Notes: generated by a model not told the origin, from the sequence alone. A DNA stretch of 12,121 bases from Candidatus Lambdaproteobacteria bacterium (GCA_012964265.1 DTUH01000096.1:2874-14994), one strand, 5' to 3'. Positions 1-7,658 are shown, numbered from the stretch's first letter. Made by a program: numbers and translations.

Positions 1-123
1 ACCCATGCGCAAAAAATAAAAATTTAATTTGTGAAAGCATGTTAGATTGATCATGATAGCATACATCTGCAAGCACAGTTAAGTAATTTTTTAGGTAGTC
101 ATTATCAATGGAAACTATTATTG
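1..123. other. Leader region upstream of the MATE gene
   Basis: This AT-rich stretch has no convincing open frame; the one early ATG (position 5) stops after three codons. A weak sigma-70-like pair could be read on the + strand: TTGTGA near 30, then 17 bases, then CATGAT, each matching 4 of 6 consensus bases. That is too poor a match to call a promoter. Confidence 0.4.
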
Positions 124-1539
124 ATGAAACAATACAAGCTATATTCACGTATAAAAAGATTTTCACATGAATCTTCACTGACATTAAAATTAGGTCTTCC
201 GGTAATTGTTGCACAGTTATTACTGATTCTGATGCAGTTTGTGGACACTGTGATGGCAGGACATGTCAGTTCCTATGATTTGGCGGGACTGGCAATTGCT
301 GCAGCGCTTTACCATCCTGTATTTTTGCTGATGCTGGGTATATTGATCCCACTCGGAGCGATCATCGCACAACTTTTTGGGGCAGAAAAACCAGTGGAAA
401 TAGTCACGAATGTCATACAGGGCTTGTGGATCAGCCTGGTTTTGGCTTTTATCAGCATCCTTGTTTTAGCGAATCCGGAACCGTTGTTGTACTGGATGGG
501 TTATGAAGAAGAGGTGATTCGGATTGCGGGAGATTATTTGAGGGCATTGTGCTGGGGGATGCCGGCTGTTTACGCATTTATTGTTTTACGGATGTTTAGC
601 GAAGGTTTGTCCATCACTCGCCCAACCATGTATTTATCACTGGTTGGCCTTGGAGTCAATATCGTGTCGAATTATGCCCTGATTTTTGGACACTTCGGGT
701 TCCCTGCACTGGGGGCAGTTGGTGCAGGTTGGACAACAAGTGTAGTGCACTGGGTAATGTTTATTGCGATGCTTGCTTTTTGTTTGAAAGCTCCAAGGTT
801 TGAAAACTATCGCAAATTATTAGCTTTTAGCAGACCGGTATGGTTATATCTGCGTGAAATATTAAGAATTGGGTTACCCAATGGTTTTGGTTTAGCGGCT
901 GAAACAAGTCTTTTCGCAGTGGTTTCTTTGTTGATGGGAACATTTGGCGTGACGGCAATCGCAGGACATCAGGTAGCAATCAATGTGGCTTCCGTAACTT
1001 TCATGATTCCGATGGGACTTTCAATTGCCATTTCGATTCGGGTTGGTCAGGCGAAGGGCAGGGGTAATTATGGGGATTCACGTTATATAGGGTATGCAGG
1101 GATTTTACTTTGTATTTTGATGATGGCAATTTCCGCGTCAGTTTTTGTTTTAGTTCCTGAATTGGTTGTTGGTTTATATACGGATGATGAGGATGTCCGG
1201 ACACTTGCAGTTCAATTACTATATATGGCCGCAATTTTTCAGTTGTCTGATGGAATGCAGGTAGGTGCATTGGGTGCACTGCGCGGGCTTAAAGACACTC
1301 GTGTTCCATTTATCACAAATGTTGTAGCTTACTGGGGTATCGGGTTGCCTTTGGCCTATCTGGTGGGAGTGCATTATAATGTTGGTCCGGTAGGAATGTG
1401 GGTCGGTCTAATCATGGGCTTGAGCATTGCTGCCGTCCTGCACAGTTGGCGTTTCCGGATTCTCACCAAACGCCTTTTAAATCTTCCGGATCGTGAAAAA
1501 TCTATTGACAATCAGATTTTACAAATGATCCCTAAATAA
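124..1539 (+). CDS. MATE-family (NorM-like) multidrug/cation efflux transporter
   Basis: This is an inner-membrane exporter of the MATE family, which expels cationic drugs and metabolites in exchange for Na+ or H+. The 471-residue length is normal for NorM. The protein is almost entirely hydrophobic segments, consistent with 12 helices in two six-helix halves. The first helix carries the family-typical QFVDTVMAGH (about residues 38-47), and the second half carries AGHQVAIN and GALRGLKDTRVPF, matching NorM repeats. I start it at the ATG at 124; a TTG lies directly before it in frame, and an ATG at 108 is out of frame. The ribosome site is weak (GGA about 11 bases upstream). It is followed by a non-coding spacer and then unrelated flagellar genes, so it is probably its own transcription unit. 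The substrate cannot be told from sequence. The family is certain and the specificity unknown. Confidence 0.93.
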   Translation: MKQYKLYSRIKRFSHESSLTLKLGLPVIVAQLLLILMQFVDTVMAGHVSSYDLAGLAIAAALYHPVFLLMLGILIPLGAIIAQLFGAEKPVEIVTNVIQGLWISLVLAFISILVLANPEPLLYWMGYEEEVIRIAGDYLRALCWGMPAVYAFIVLRMFSEGLSITRPTMYLSLVGLGVNIVSNYALIFGHFGFPALGAVGAGWTTSVVHWVMFIAMLAFCLKAPRFENYRKLLAFSRPVWLYLREILRIGLPNGFGLAAETSLFAVVSLLMGTFGVTAIAGHQVAINVASVTFMIPMGLSIAISIRVGQAKGRGNYGDSRYIGYAGILLCILMMAISASVFVLVPELVVGLYTDDEDVRTLAVQLLYMAAIFQLSDGMQVGALGALRGLKDTRVPFITNVVAYWGIGLPLAYLVGVHYNVGPVGMWVGLIMGLSIAAVLHSWRFRILTKRLLNLPDREKSIDNQILQMIPK

Positions 1540-1567
1540 AAAATCCATTTTTTTAATTATCAAAAAC

Positions 1568-1593
1568 CCAAACAGTTCCAACACATTGTTTGG
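1568..1593. repeat. 7-base inverted repeat after the MATE gene
   Basis: CCAAACA at 1568-1574 and TGTTTGG at 1587-1593 are exact reverse complements around a 12-base loop. No T-run follows, so it is a poor intrinsic terminator. The right arm overlaps the candidate sigma-54 -24 element, so it could be an operator or chance. Confidence 0.4.
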
Positions 1594-1606
1594 AATCGTA
1601 ATTGCA
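1591..1606 (+). promoter_or_regulatory. Possible sigma-54 (-24/-12) promoter for fliF
   Basis: TGG at 1591-1593 and TTGCA at 1602-1606 are separated by eight bases, which is the spacing of the sigma-54 consensus (TGGCAC-N5-TTGC). The invariant GG and GC are present with ten bases between them. The CAC of the -24 element is not conserved (AAT here). Sigma-54 control of M-ring and export genes is common in polar flagellates, which makes the site plausible. Transcription would start near 1617, putting the 1645-1672 hairpin in the fliF leader. The half-match on CAC keeps confidence low. Confidence 0.3.
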
Positions 1607-1644
1607 GGTGAGATTGATTCTAAATTCCAGCTGATATTTTCTAT

Positions 1645-1672
1645 GCCTGACTCAGGCAACTGAGAATCAGGC
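1645..1672 (+). promoter_or_regulatory. Strong hairpin with GCAA tetraloop upstream of fliF
   Basis: GCCTGA (1645-1650) and CTCAG (1651-1655) pair with CTGAG (1660-1664) and TCAGGC (1667-1672). They enclose a GCAA loop, a GNRA-type tetraloop, with two bulged A residues at 1665-1666. This gives eleven perfect pairs. The short repeat ATATTTTCT flanks it on both sides (near 1634 and 1675). It lies 44 bases before the fliF ATG. It may be a terminator for the MATE transcript, although the following GAATATTTTCT is a poor U-tract, or a leader structure affecting fliF mRNA. Confidence 0.55.
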
Positions 1673-1716
1673 GAATATTTTCTCCATCATTACATACACA
1701 CTTTATTAGGAAAACT

Positions 1717-3330
1717 ATGGCAGAACCAGCCAACTTCCTTTCAGATGTCCGGTTTCAGTTTCAGGATTTCTTTGGTGCACTGAGTCTCACAAAACGGATC
1801 ACGATTTTGGCGGCCCTTGGAATAATACTCATCGGTATGGTAAGTATGATATTTGTGGCAAATAGAACTTCATGGGCCCCTTTGTATTCAAACGTTGAGC
1901 CGAGCGATGCTGCCGATATCGTTGAAATACTTCAGGAAAATCAAATTCCTTATATGCTTGCTCCAGGCGGAAGAACCATTATGGTTGAACCCCACAGAAT
2001 AGACCAGGCTCGTTTGACATTAGCTAAAGAAAAGGTTTTACCAGGAAGCGGAGTTGGTTTTCTGGATCTATTTTCCACACCCAGTCTGGGTGAGACAGAA
2101 TTTCAGCAGGGTGTGAAATTCCGCGTGGCGCAGGAAGGTGAACTGGCACGGCTGATTTCTACAATTAATGTCGTTAAATCAGCAAAAGTTTCTTTAGCAA
2201 TTCCGCAAAAAACCTTGTTTTCAGATAATCAGGTTGAACCTACTGCTGCAATCGCGCTTAATCTCACCAGCAGCGGTGCAGGTCGAAAACAGATTGAAAC
2301 AATAGTTCATCTGGTTGCCAGTGCAGTTGAAGGCCTTTCTCCACGAAATGTAAAAATAACTGATCAAAGTGGAACTTTGCTCAGTCGAGGTTTTTCAGAC
2401 GATTCTGCAGGTGGAAAGATGAATGATAATTATTCATACAAAAGCCGTTTTGAAAGGGAACTGGAAGCAAAAGTAGTAAGGCAAATTGAGGAGGTCGTCG
2501 GCCATGATCGTGTGAGGGTAAATGTCTCTGCAAATCTGCGTTTTGATCGACGAACCATTAAAGAGAAATTGATTGACCCGGATCAAACAAGTGTAGTTAG
2601 TGAACAAATAGTTGATGAATCTTCAACTGGAACACGTTCGATTCCTGTAGGTCCTGCCGGAGTTACGACCAATCTCCCTGAAGCCACCGGCCGGGAAGCG
2701 GCAACTGTTTCAGAATTCAACAAGAAAAACTCGACACGTAACTTCGAAAGTAGTCGCAGGGAAATAATTCTTGAGTCCGCAGTTGGAGAAGTGGTTAGCC
2801 TCAGTGTATCAGTACTTTTAGATAACAGGCGTTCGCAAATTCTTGATGAAAGTGGAAATTCCTTGGGGCGTACCAACACACCATGGACTGAAGGTGAAAT
2901 AGAAACTATTGTGGGTTTGGTTAAAGCCGCAGTGGGCTATAATGAGGAGCGCGGAGACAGGGTGTTTGTAGGGAATATGCCGTTTGAAGCCGCAGTTGAA
3001 GAAGATAAAGCTTCTGATATTGAAGCCACTAGAGTCAGGAACAAATTTATCCTGGATGTTGTGCGTTATGTCGCTCTAGGTCTGGCAATTTTGGCACTCA
3101 TCATGTTGGTTATCCGTCCGATGGTACAGCGGCTTAGTTCTAAACCCGCTGATCTCGATCTTCTTATGGGCATGCCGGCTACCATTGGAGAACTTGAAGG
3201 AGAGGAACTGGAAATTCCTACTGAGCGGGAGTCCGGAATTCCGTCCAGAGAGAAGATTCTCGAAATTGCCAAGCAGGATCCTCTTAAAACATCCGCACTC
3301 ATACATACTTGGTTGCGCGATCGATCTTAA
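1717..3330 (+). CDS. fliF: Flagellar M-ring protein FliF
   Basis: FliF forms the MS ring in the inner membrane, which anchors the rotor and houses the flagellar export gate. The 537 residues fit the family. There is one membrane helix near residues 28-48, then the periplasmic ring-building (YscJ/FliF-like) region with the typical PLYSNVEPSDAADIVEILQ and FQQGVKFRVAQEGELARLI. A variable periplasmic loop follows (about 280-345), then a second helix near 445-467 and a cytoplasmic tail. The tail ends in REKILEIAKQDP...LIHTWLRD, the conserved FliG-binding segment. The ATG is preceded by AGGA at 1708-1711. The gene opens a three-gene flagellar cluster, but fliG does not follow it even though the FliG-binding tail is intact. 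That implies fliG is encoded elsewhere. Confidence 0.97.
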   Translation: MAEPANFLSDVRFQFQDFFGALSLTKRITILAALGIILIGMVSMIFVANRTSWAPLYSNVEPSDAADIVEILQENQIPYMLAPGGRTIMVEPHRIDQARLTLAKEKVLPGSGVGFLDLFSTPSLGETEFQQGVKFRVAQEGELARLISTINVVKSAKVSLAIPQKTLFSDNQVEPTAAIALNLTSSGAGRKQIETIVHLVASAVEGLSPRNVKITDQSGTLLSRGFSDDSAGGKMNDNYSYKSRFERELEAKVVRQIEEVVGHDRVRVNVSANLRFDRRTIKEKLIDPDQTSVVSEQIVDESSTGTRSIPVGPAGVTTNLPEATGREAATVSEFNKKNSTRNFESSRREIILESAVGEVVSLSVSVLLDNRRSQILDESGNSLGRTNTPWTEGEIETIVGLVKAAVGYNEERGDRVFVGNMPFEAAVEEDKASDIEATRVRNKFILDVVRYVALGLAILALIMLVIRPMVQRLSSKPADLDLLMGMPATIGELEGEELEIPTERESGIPSREKILEIAKQDPLKTSALIHTWLRDRS

Positions 3331-3335
3331 TACTG

Positions 3336-3402
3336 ATTCAGGATTATTGTATTTTGGAGCATTTCAAAAATTAATGCTTCCATTTTGCGCTGAATCCTGA
3401 AT
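3336..3402. repeat. Nested inverted repeat in the fliF-fliH gap
   Basis: ATTCAGGATT (3336-3345) is the exact reverse complement of AATCCTGAAT (3393-3402). Inside the 47-base interval lies a second dyad: TGGAGCATT (3355-3363) pairs with AATGCTTCCA (3373-3382) apart from one bulged T. The inner stem is directly followed by TTTTG, so it resembles a weak intrinsic terminator. The pair occupies most of the 114-base gap where fliG would normally lie. It could attenuate transcription between fliF and fliH, be a REP-like element, or be a deletion scar. Confidence 0.6.
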
Positions 3403-3444
3403 TCCAGTTTCTGAAAATATAAATCATGAATCATTATTTTAAGC

Positions 3445-4791
3445 ATGTTGGACGAGAGTGAGTTCAAACCATTTACCTTGGCTGATTTCTCAGTTGATGA
3501 AGCGCCGTCTGCAGGATCTGCCGGTTCTTCTTCCGAAAAAGAAAATGGAGAAGATGGAGCAAATGGCACAGTGCTGGAAATCTCAGAGCGTCTCGCCTCT
3601 TTCATACCACTGACTTTTGATGTGGAGGGAGACTCCGTAAAATCTCTCTCAGATGTTTCCACTGACACAACAAGTGAAAAAACCGATGCAGACAAAATTC
3701 AACTATCAAAAGGTTTTAAGACGGCAGAGTTTTTTCAGGAAAATAGCAATTTGACAAATGCCGAGGATTTTGCTGAATCGATAAGACAGGGTGCGAATCT
3801 TTACAAAACGCAACTGCTCACAAAAATAGAAGAACAGGCAAGTGATACCGAACGAATTTTTCAGAAAACTGTTGCCGAAAATCAGGAAGCAGAAAGGGAA
3901 AGAAAAAATCTGTTGTCTTCAACTGAAGAAAAAGTCGAAGCAATAAAAAGGAACGCATACCAGGAAGGATTTGAAAGCGGATTGCAACAGGGGATGCAGC
4001 AGCGCTATGATGAGGCGGAGCCGGTGGTTTTGCAGGTAAACTCAGTGTTGAAACAATTGAATTCGTTACGGCAAGTCGTCCGTTTTCAGGCAGAAGAAGA
4101 GTTAGTGAAGTTAGCATTGCAAATTGCGAAAAATATTGTTGCTGAAGAATTAAAGCTGAATAAAACTGTTATTCAAAATATTGTTCAGACTGCGCTGCGC
4201 GAAACAGAAGTGCAAGGCAAAATCCATGTCTATCTGCATCCGGATGACTATAAATTCCTGCTTAACAGCAAAGGTGATTTGGAACGTTATTTAAGTGATG
4301 AACAAATACTCGTGCTTAATCAGAATGCGGAAATGAAACCAGGTTCCATCTATGTGGAATCTGATGAAGAAATAATCAGCAGATCCATCGAAGGTCAGTT
4401 TGAAAAGCTGGAAGAAACTTTGACTGAACGGGTAGAAAATCGACATGCACATTTAACAGAAGTAGATATAGATGCCCACGATTTTTCTTCACACCCTTCC
4501 ACTGAAGCAGTTGCGGATAAAACAGCATCTCCTATTGCTGATAGGCCACAAGATGCTGAAGAAAAAGTTGTTCAGGATGAAACGGAGCAAGAAGCAGAGC
4601 AAGAAACTGAATCGGAAAAAGAAGTTGTTGAAACAAGTGACGCATCTGAAGCAGAGGATATATCTCATCAAAAAGAAGCACCTGATTTAAGTCAAACAGA
4701 CACAGCTGAAACTGAGGAACCTGAACCGGAAAAGGAATCTTTAGAAGCAGAGTACCCACTTACGGAAGCAGATACAGATGAGTCTGAATAA
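3445..4791 (+). CDS. fliH: FliH-like flagellar export ATPase regulator, extended at both ends
   Basis: FliH binds the export ATPase FliI, holds it inactive in solution and links it to the C-ring. At 448 residues this protein is about twice the usual length. Residues 1-15 contain FKPF, resembling the aromatic-proline motif by which FliH N-termini bind FliN (inference). Residues 20-120 are low-complexity, rich in Ser and Glu. A coiled coil spans about 120-190 and includes the hallmark glycine repeat EGFESGLQQG (G175, G179, G183). The conserved FliH C-domain (about 190-330) has LALQIAKNIVAEEL, HVYLHPDDY and PGSIYVES. Residues 336-448 are an extra tail; about 34 of its last 84 residues are Asp or Glu. 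No clear Shine-Dalgarno precedes the ATG. The position before fliI supports the call. The extended ends are not accounted for by the family. Confidence 0.88.
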   Translation: MLDESEFKPFTLADFSVDEAPSAGSAGSSSEKENGEDGANGTVLEISERLASFIPLTFDVEGDSVKSLSDVSTDTTSEKTDADKIQLSKGFKTAEFFQENSNLTNAEDFAESIRQGANLYKTQLLTKIEEQASDTERIFQKTVAENQEAERERKNLLSSTEEKVEAIKRNAYQEGFESGLQQGMQQRYDEAEPVVLQVNSVLKQLNSLRQVVRFQAEEELVKLALQIAKNIVAEELKLNKTVIQNIVQTALRETEVQGKIHVYLHPDDYKFLLNSKGDLERYLSDEQILVLNQNAEMKPGSIYVESDEEIISRSIEGQFEKLEETLTERVENRHAHLTEVDIDAHDFSSHPSTEAVADKTASPIADRPQDAEEKVVQDETEQEAEQETESEKEVVETSDASEAEDISHQKEAPDLSQTDTAETEEPEPEKESLEAEYPLTEADTDESE

Positions 4792-4800
4792 AAAACGGTG

Positions 4801-4815
4801 CAGAAAAAAATTCTG
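4801..4815. repeat. Small dyad after fliH in an AT-rich spacer
   Basis: CAGAA (4801-4805) and TTCTG (4811-4815) are complementary around an all-A loop, ten bases after the fliH stop. The stem is weak and has no T-run, so a terminator is unlikely. The rest of the 133-base spacer to fliI is A-rich, with no promoter I can recognise and no Shine-Dalgarno before fliI. Confidence 0.25.
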
Positions 4816-4924
4816 TTGGATGTAATAACAAAAAATAAAAAGCTGCGGATTTAGTTATTCAGTCTGCAATAAAAAAACCAAAACCAGCGCTTAATAAACC
4901 AAAATCTAAACTCAAAAATAATTC

Positions 4925-6310
4925 ATGCATTCAGAATCATCTGCAGCGGATTTGCCCGTTTACTCAAGTCTTGGGTCTTATATCAGTGGAATAGAAAATT
5001 TTCCTGTCCTGCGCAAGGAAGGTCGTGTGATGCAGGTGATTGGGCACATGGTTGAGGCTACAAATCCAGGCTGCTCGGTAGGCGGAATGTGTAAAATATT
5101 TAATCCGGCGACAAAAAGTTCTGTGACTGCAGAAGTCGTGGGATTCCGGAAAGACAGGATGCTGGTTATGCCTCTGCACAACGCGCATGGAATTGGCCCA
5201 AAATGCCGGGTTGTTCCGGAAGACCGTCCGGCTATGGTTCCTGTAGGAGATGGATTGCTGGGGCGGGTTTTAGATCCGTTAATGCGACCGCTCGATGGTC
5301 TTGGTGAGTTGTCAACTTCCACTGAGGTTCCGTTGTTTCCGGAAGTAGTAAATCCTTTGAATCGTGAACGCATCAAACAAGCTTTAGATGTGGGAGTAAG
5401 GTCCATAAATGCCAGCCTGACTTGCGGCCGTGGACAGCGAATCGGAATAATGGCCGGTTCCGGAGTAGGAAAATCAATACTTCTGGGAATGATGGCACGT
5501 TACACTGATGCAGACATAAACGTAATTTCCCTGGTAGGTGAACGCGGCAAGGAGGTGCGAGAGTTTATAGAAGACAATTTGGGTGAAGAAGGGATGCAGC
5601 GGTCGGTTGTTGTTGTGGCGACATCTGATCAACCACCTCTACTCAGAATGCGTGGAGCTTATGTTGCCACCTCAATTGCAGAGCATTTTCGCAGCCAGGG
5701 TAAGGATGTTTTGCTTTCAATGGATTCTCTCACCCGTTTTGCTATGGCTCAGCGTGAAATCGGTTTGGCCGCAGGAGAACCTCCGACAACAAAAGGATAT
5801 CCACCCTCAGTGTTTGCTTTGTTGCCCGGTTTGCTGGAGCGGGCAGGAACGCACGAGGGGCCAGGTTCGATTACGGGGTTTTACACAGTCCTCGTTGAAG
5901 GTGACGACGCAAGCGATCCAATTGCGGATGCAATCCGCGCCATTGTCGATGGTCATATTTATCTAAGTCGTGAAATTGCGGAAAAAGGGACATTCCCCGC
6001 AGTGGACTTGCTCTCTTCAACCAGCAGGGTTATGGTCAACGTGGTTGGAGAGAACCACCTTAAACTAAACCAGATTTTACGCCGGACTTTAGCAACTTAC
6101 CGTGAGGCGGAAGACTTGATCAACATCGGAGCTTATGTACAGGGGAGCAATCCTGAGATTGACTATGCCATCACAAAATATCCATTAATCCAGGAATTCA
6201 TTCAACAGGGTATGAACGAACATACCGCCCTGAAAGAGTGCGAAGACCGCCTTCAGCAAATCTTCGGTGATAAAATGGAGAATCAAAATTATACAGAAGA
6301 AAGTGCTTAA
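4925..6310 (+). CDS. fliI: Flagellum-specific export ATPase FliI
   Basis: FliI is the cytoplasmic hexameric ATPase of the flagellar type III export apparatus; it helps detach chaperones and feed substrates to the export gate. The 461 residues match the family. An N-terminal beta-barrel domain (about 30-100) is followed by the F1-beta-like ATPase core. The core has Walker A AGSGVGKS (177-184), GERGKE (205-210, containing the catalytic Glu), Walker B VLLSMDSLTRFA (263-273), and the signature QREIGLAAGEPPTTKGYPPSVF (split 276-285 and 286-297). The C-terminal helical domain is complete. The ATG at 4925 has an A-rich leader and no Shine-Dalgarno. It follows fliH, its regulator, and ends 22 bases from the convergent sugar-gene remnant. 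fliJ does not follow. No missing key residue is seen. Confidence 0.97.
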   Translation: MHSESSAADLPVYSSLGSYISGIENFPVLRKEGRVMQVIGHMVEATNPGCSVGGMCKIFNPATKSSVTAEVVGFRKDRMLVMPLHNAHGIGPKCRVVPEDRPAMVPVGDGLLGRVLDPLMRPLDGLGELSTSTEVPLFPEVVNPLNRERIKQALDVGVRSINASLTCGRGQRIGIMAGSGVGKSILLGMMARYTDADINVISLVGERGKEVREFIEDNLGEEGMQRSVVVVATSDQPPLLRMRGAYVATSIAEHFRSQGKDVLLSMDSLTRFAMAQREIGLAAGEPPTTKGYPPSVFALLPGLLERAGTHEGPGSITGFYTVLVEGDDASDPIADAIRAIVDGHIYLSREIAEKGTFPAVDLLSSTSRVMVNVVGENHLKLNQILRRTLATYREAEDLINIGAYVQGSNPEIDYAITKYPLIQEFIQQGMNEHTALKECEDRLQQIFGDKMENQNYTEESA

Positions 6311-6332
6311 ATCCGGGCAATCGGCCTGTTGT

Positions 6333-6776
6333 TCAGATACTAATCCAACCTCCTCCATTGTGTGAGGATTCAACACAGGCTTCCAAAAACTTCACACCGG
6401 CCAATCCATCTTCCAATGTCGGGAAATCCTGAATGAGCGGATCTGCATCACGTCCCTCAATTTTTGCCAATAAATTTTCAGCAAAATCAGTGTAAACATT
6501 TGTAAACGCTTCAAAGTAGCCTTCCGGATGTCCGGCACCGACACGGAGCAAACGTTTTGCGGAAGGATACAGTTCCGGAGAATCGAGTTCCAATGTCAGG
6601 GGGGTTTGTCCCAAAGGTGAAAACAGCAGTTGGTTTGGCTTTTCCTGTCTCCATTCAAGTCCGGCTTTTGTACCAAAAATTCGAATTCCCAAGCCATGCC
6701 GATGTCCTACAGCCACACCGCTGGCCCACAAATAACCCGCCGCGCCTCGTTCCTGATCTTCCGGTTTTTCAAAACG
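6333..6776 (-). pseudogene. Gfo/Idh/MocA-family oxidoreductase, C-terminal fragment only
   Basis: Gfo/Idh/MocA enzymes are NAD(P)-dependent sugar dehydrogenases with an N-terminal Rossmann domain and a C-terminal alpha/beta domain. Only the last ~145 residues remain here, in frame behind the IolE part. Recognisable family text includes GYLWASGVAVGH, KAGLEWRQEKPN, GHPEGYFEAF and PTLEDGLAGVKFLEACVESS, ending at a TGA. The Rossmann GxGxxG motif and the catalytic EKP-type Lys region are absent from the window. The simplest origin is a deletion between neighbouring iolE and dehydrogenase genes that happened to keep frame; these two families often lie together in sugar and inositol operons. Confidence 0.8.
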
Positions 6777-7571
6777 CCCCTGATAATTTGCTTCAGACAA
6801 AGTTTGAAAAACCGGATCGAAATTTATTACTCCGTCTCCAGGAACAGTGAAGACTCCGGCTTTTACAGAATTCAAAAAACTCATTTTATACTGATGTACG
6901 TCGTCCAGTATCTTTTGCCTTATATCCTTGAGGTGCACATTTTTAATCCGGGAGGCGTATTTTTTGGTGATCGCCAAGGCATCTTCTCCGGCATAAAAAG
7001 CATGTCCGGTATCGATCAGCAAATGCACCCATTCCGGATTTGTCATTTCCATCAAACGGTCAATTTCCTCTGCACTCTGCACCATCGTTCCCATGTGGTG
7101 GTGATAAGCGATGAACATGCCGTTGCCGCGGGCCAGTTTGCCGATTTGGTTCAATCCGGCAGCTGTTGCATTCCATTGCTGATCCGAAAAACGAGGCCGG
7201 CCAAAAACGTATTTGGGTGAACTCTGGACACAGTGACCGCATTCACAGACATTGACCACTTTCGCACCCATTGCTTTGAGAAAATTCATTTTCTCCACGA
7301 AAACCTGAACGGTTTCATCCTCCCGTCCTTCCTCACTAAAAAAACTGCTGAACCATGCCGAAGATATTTGCAAGCCTCTTTTTCCCAAAGCAGGTTTTAA
7401 GATTGCGGGATTTTGCGGATATTTGTTGCCGATTTCGCTTCCGGAAAAACCGGCTTCAGCCATTTCATCAAGGCACTGTTAAAAAGGAATGTGACCTCCG
7501 AGTTTCGGAAGGTCGCCGTTGGTCCAGGCAATTGGGGCAATTGCCAATTGGATTTGATTTTTTGAAAACAT
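6333..7571 (-). pseudogene. iolE: Broken IolE (inosose dehydratase) fused to a Gfo/Idh/MocA C-terminal domain
   Basis: IolE dehydrates scyllo-inosose in myo-inositol breakdown and has a xylose-isomerase-like TIM barrel. The reading frame from an ATG at 7571 gives an IolE N-terminus (LAIAPIAWTNGDLPKLGG), then hits TAA at 7479-7481 where a Glu is expected. It resumes in the same frame as QCLDEMAEAGFSGSEIGNKYP. Further IolE motifs follow: YHHHMGTMVQSAEEIDRL, IDTGHAFYAGEDAL, VHLKDIR and VFTVPGDG. Just after NYQG (near 6777) the IolE match ends, and the last strand with the family's metal-binding Glu (VEAEQDP-type motif) is missing. The frame then continues into an oxidoreductase C-domain. Translation could restart at ATG 7463, giving 376 residues without the first barrel strand. 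Gene order behind the ABC operon suggests a former sugar catabolism role. I consider it non-functional unless the lesions are sequence errors. Confidence 0.85.
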
Positions 7572-7573
7572 GG

Positions 7574-7630
7574 GTTATTTCTCTATGTGTGATTTAAACT
7601 ATTTTCTTCAGTTCAACATAGAGAAATAAC
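7574..7630. repeat. Perfect 15-base inverted repeat between the ABC operon and iolE
   Basis: GTTATTTCTCTATGT (7574-7588) and ACATAGAGAAATAAC (7616-7630) are exact reverse complements around a 27-base AT-rich interval. Read on the - strand, the structure starts 17 bases after the ATPase stop, and its second arm ends two bases before the iolE ATG. Folding would hide any ribosome site for iolE. It could be a terminator/attenuator, a regulator-binding site, or inverted ends of a tiny element. There is no T-run after either arm. Confidence 0.75.
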
Positions 7631-7633
7631 AGG

Positions 7634-7658
7634 AAAAAATCAATGATCATGATTCGGG
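7634..7658 (-). terminator. Weak possible terminator at the end of the ATPase gene
   Basis: On the - strand AATCA and TGATT bracket a short loop that contains the ATPase stop codon, and six T residues follow. The stem is only five AT-rich pairs, so this is a marginal intrinsic terminator. The perfect inverted repeat just downstream may be the real end signal. Confidence 0.25.

Noticed and set aside
4839..4924. Lys/Pro-rich open stretch just before fliI, running into it out of frame
   Set aside because: It has no start codon and follows an A-rich spacer; short AT-rich DNA gives such frames by chance. A lost extension of fliH could not be supported.
4978..5406. Open frame on the - strand inside fliI
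   Set aside because: It lies wholly within conserved fliI and has no family-like sequence or start signal.
6630..7220. Long open frame on the + strand opposite the iolE remnant
   Set aside because: The opposite strand carries clear IolE and oxidoreductase motifs in the same region; the + frame has no recognisable domain and is a shadow.
7479..7481. Stop-codon recoding to rescue iolE
   Set aside because: The codon is TAA, not the UGA used for selenocysteine, and the expected residue is Glu. The downstream fusion also argues for simple decay.
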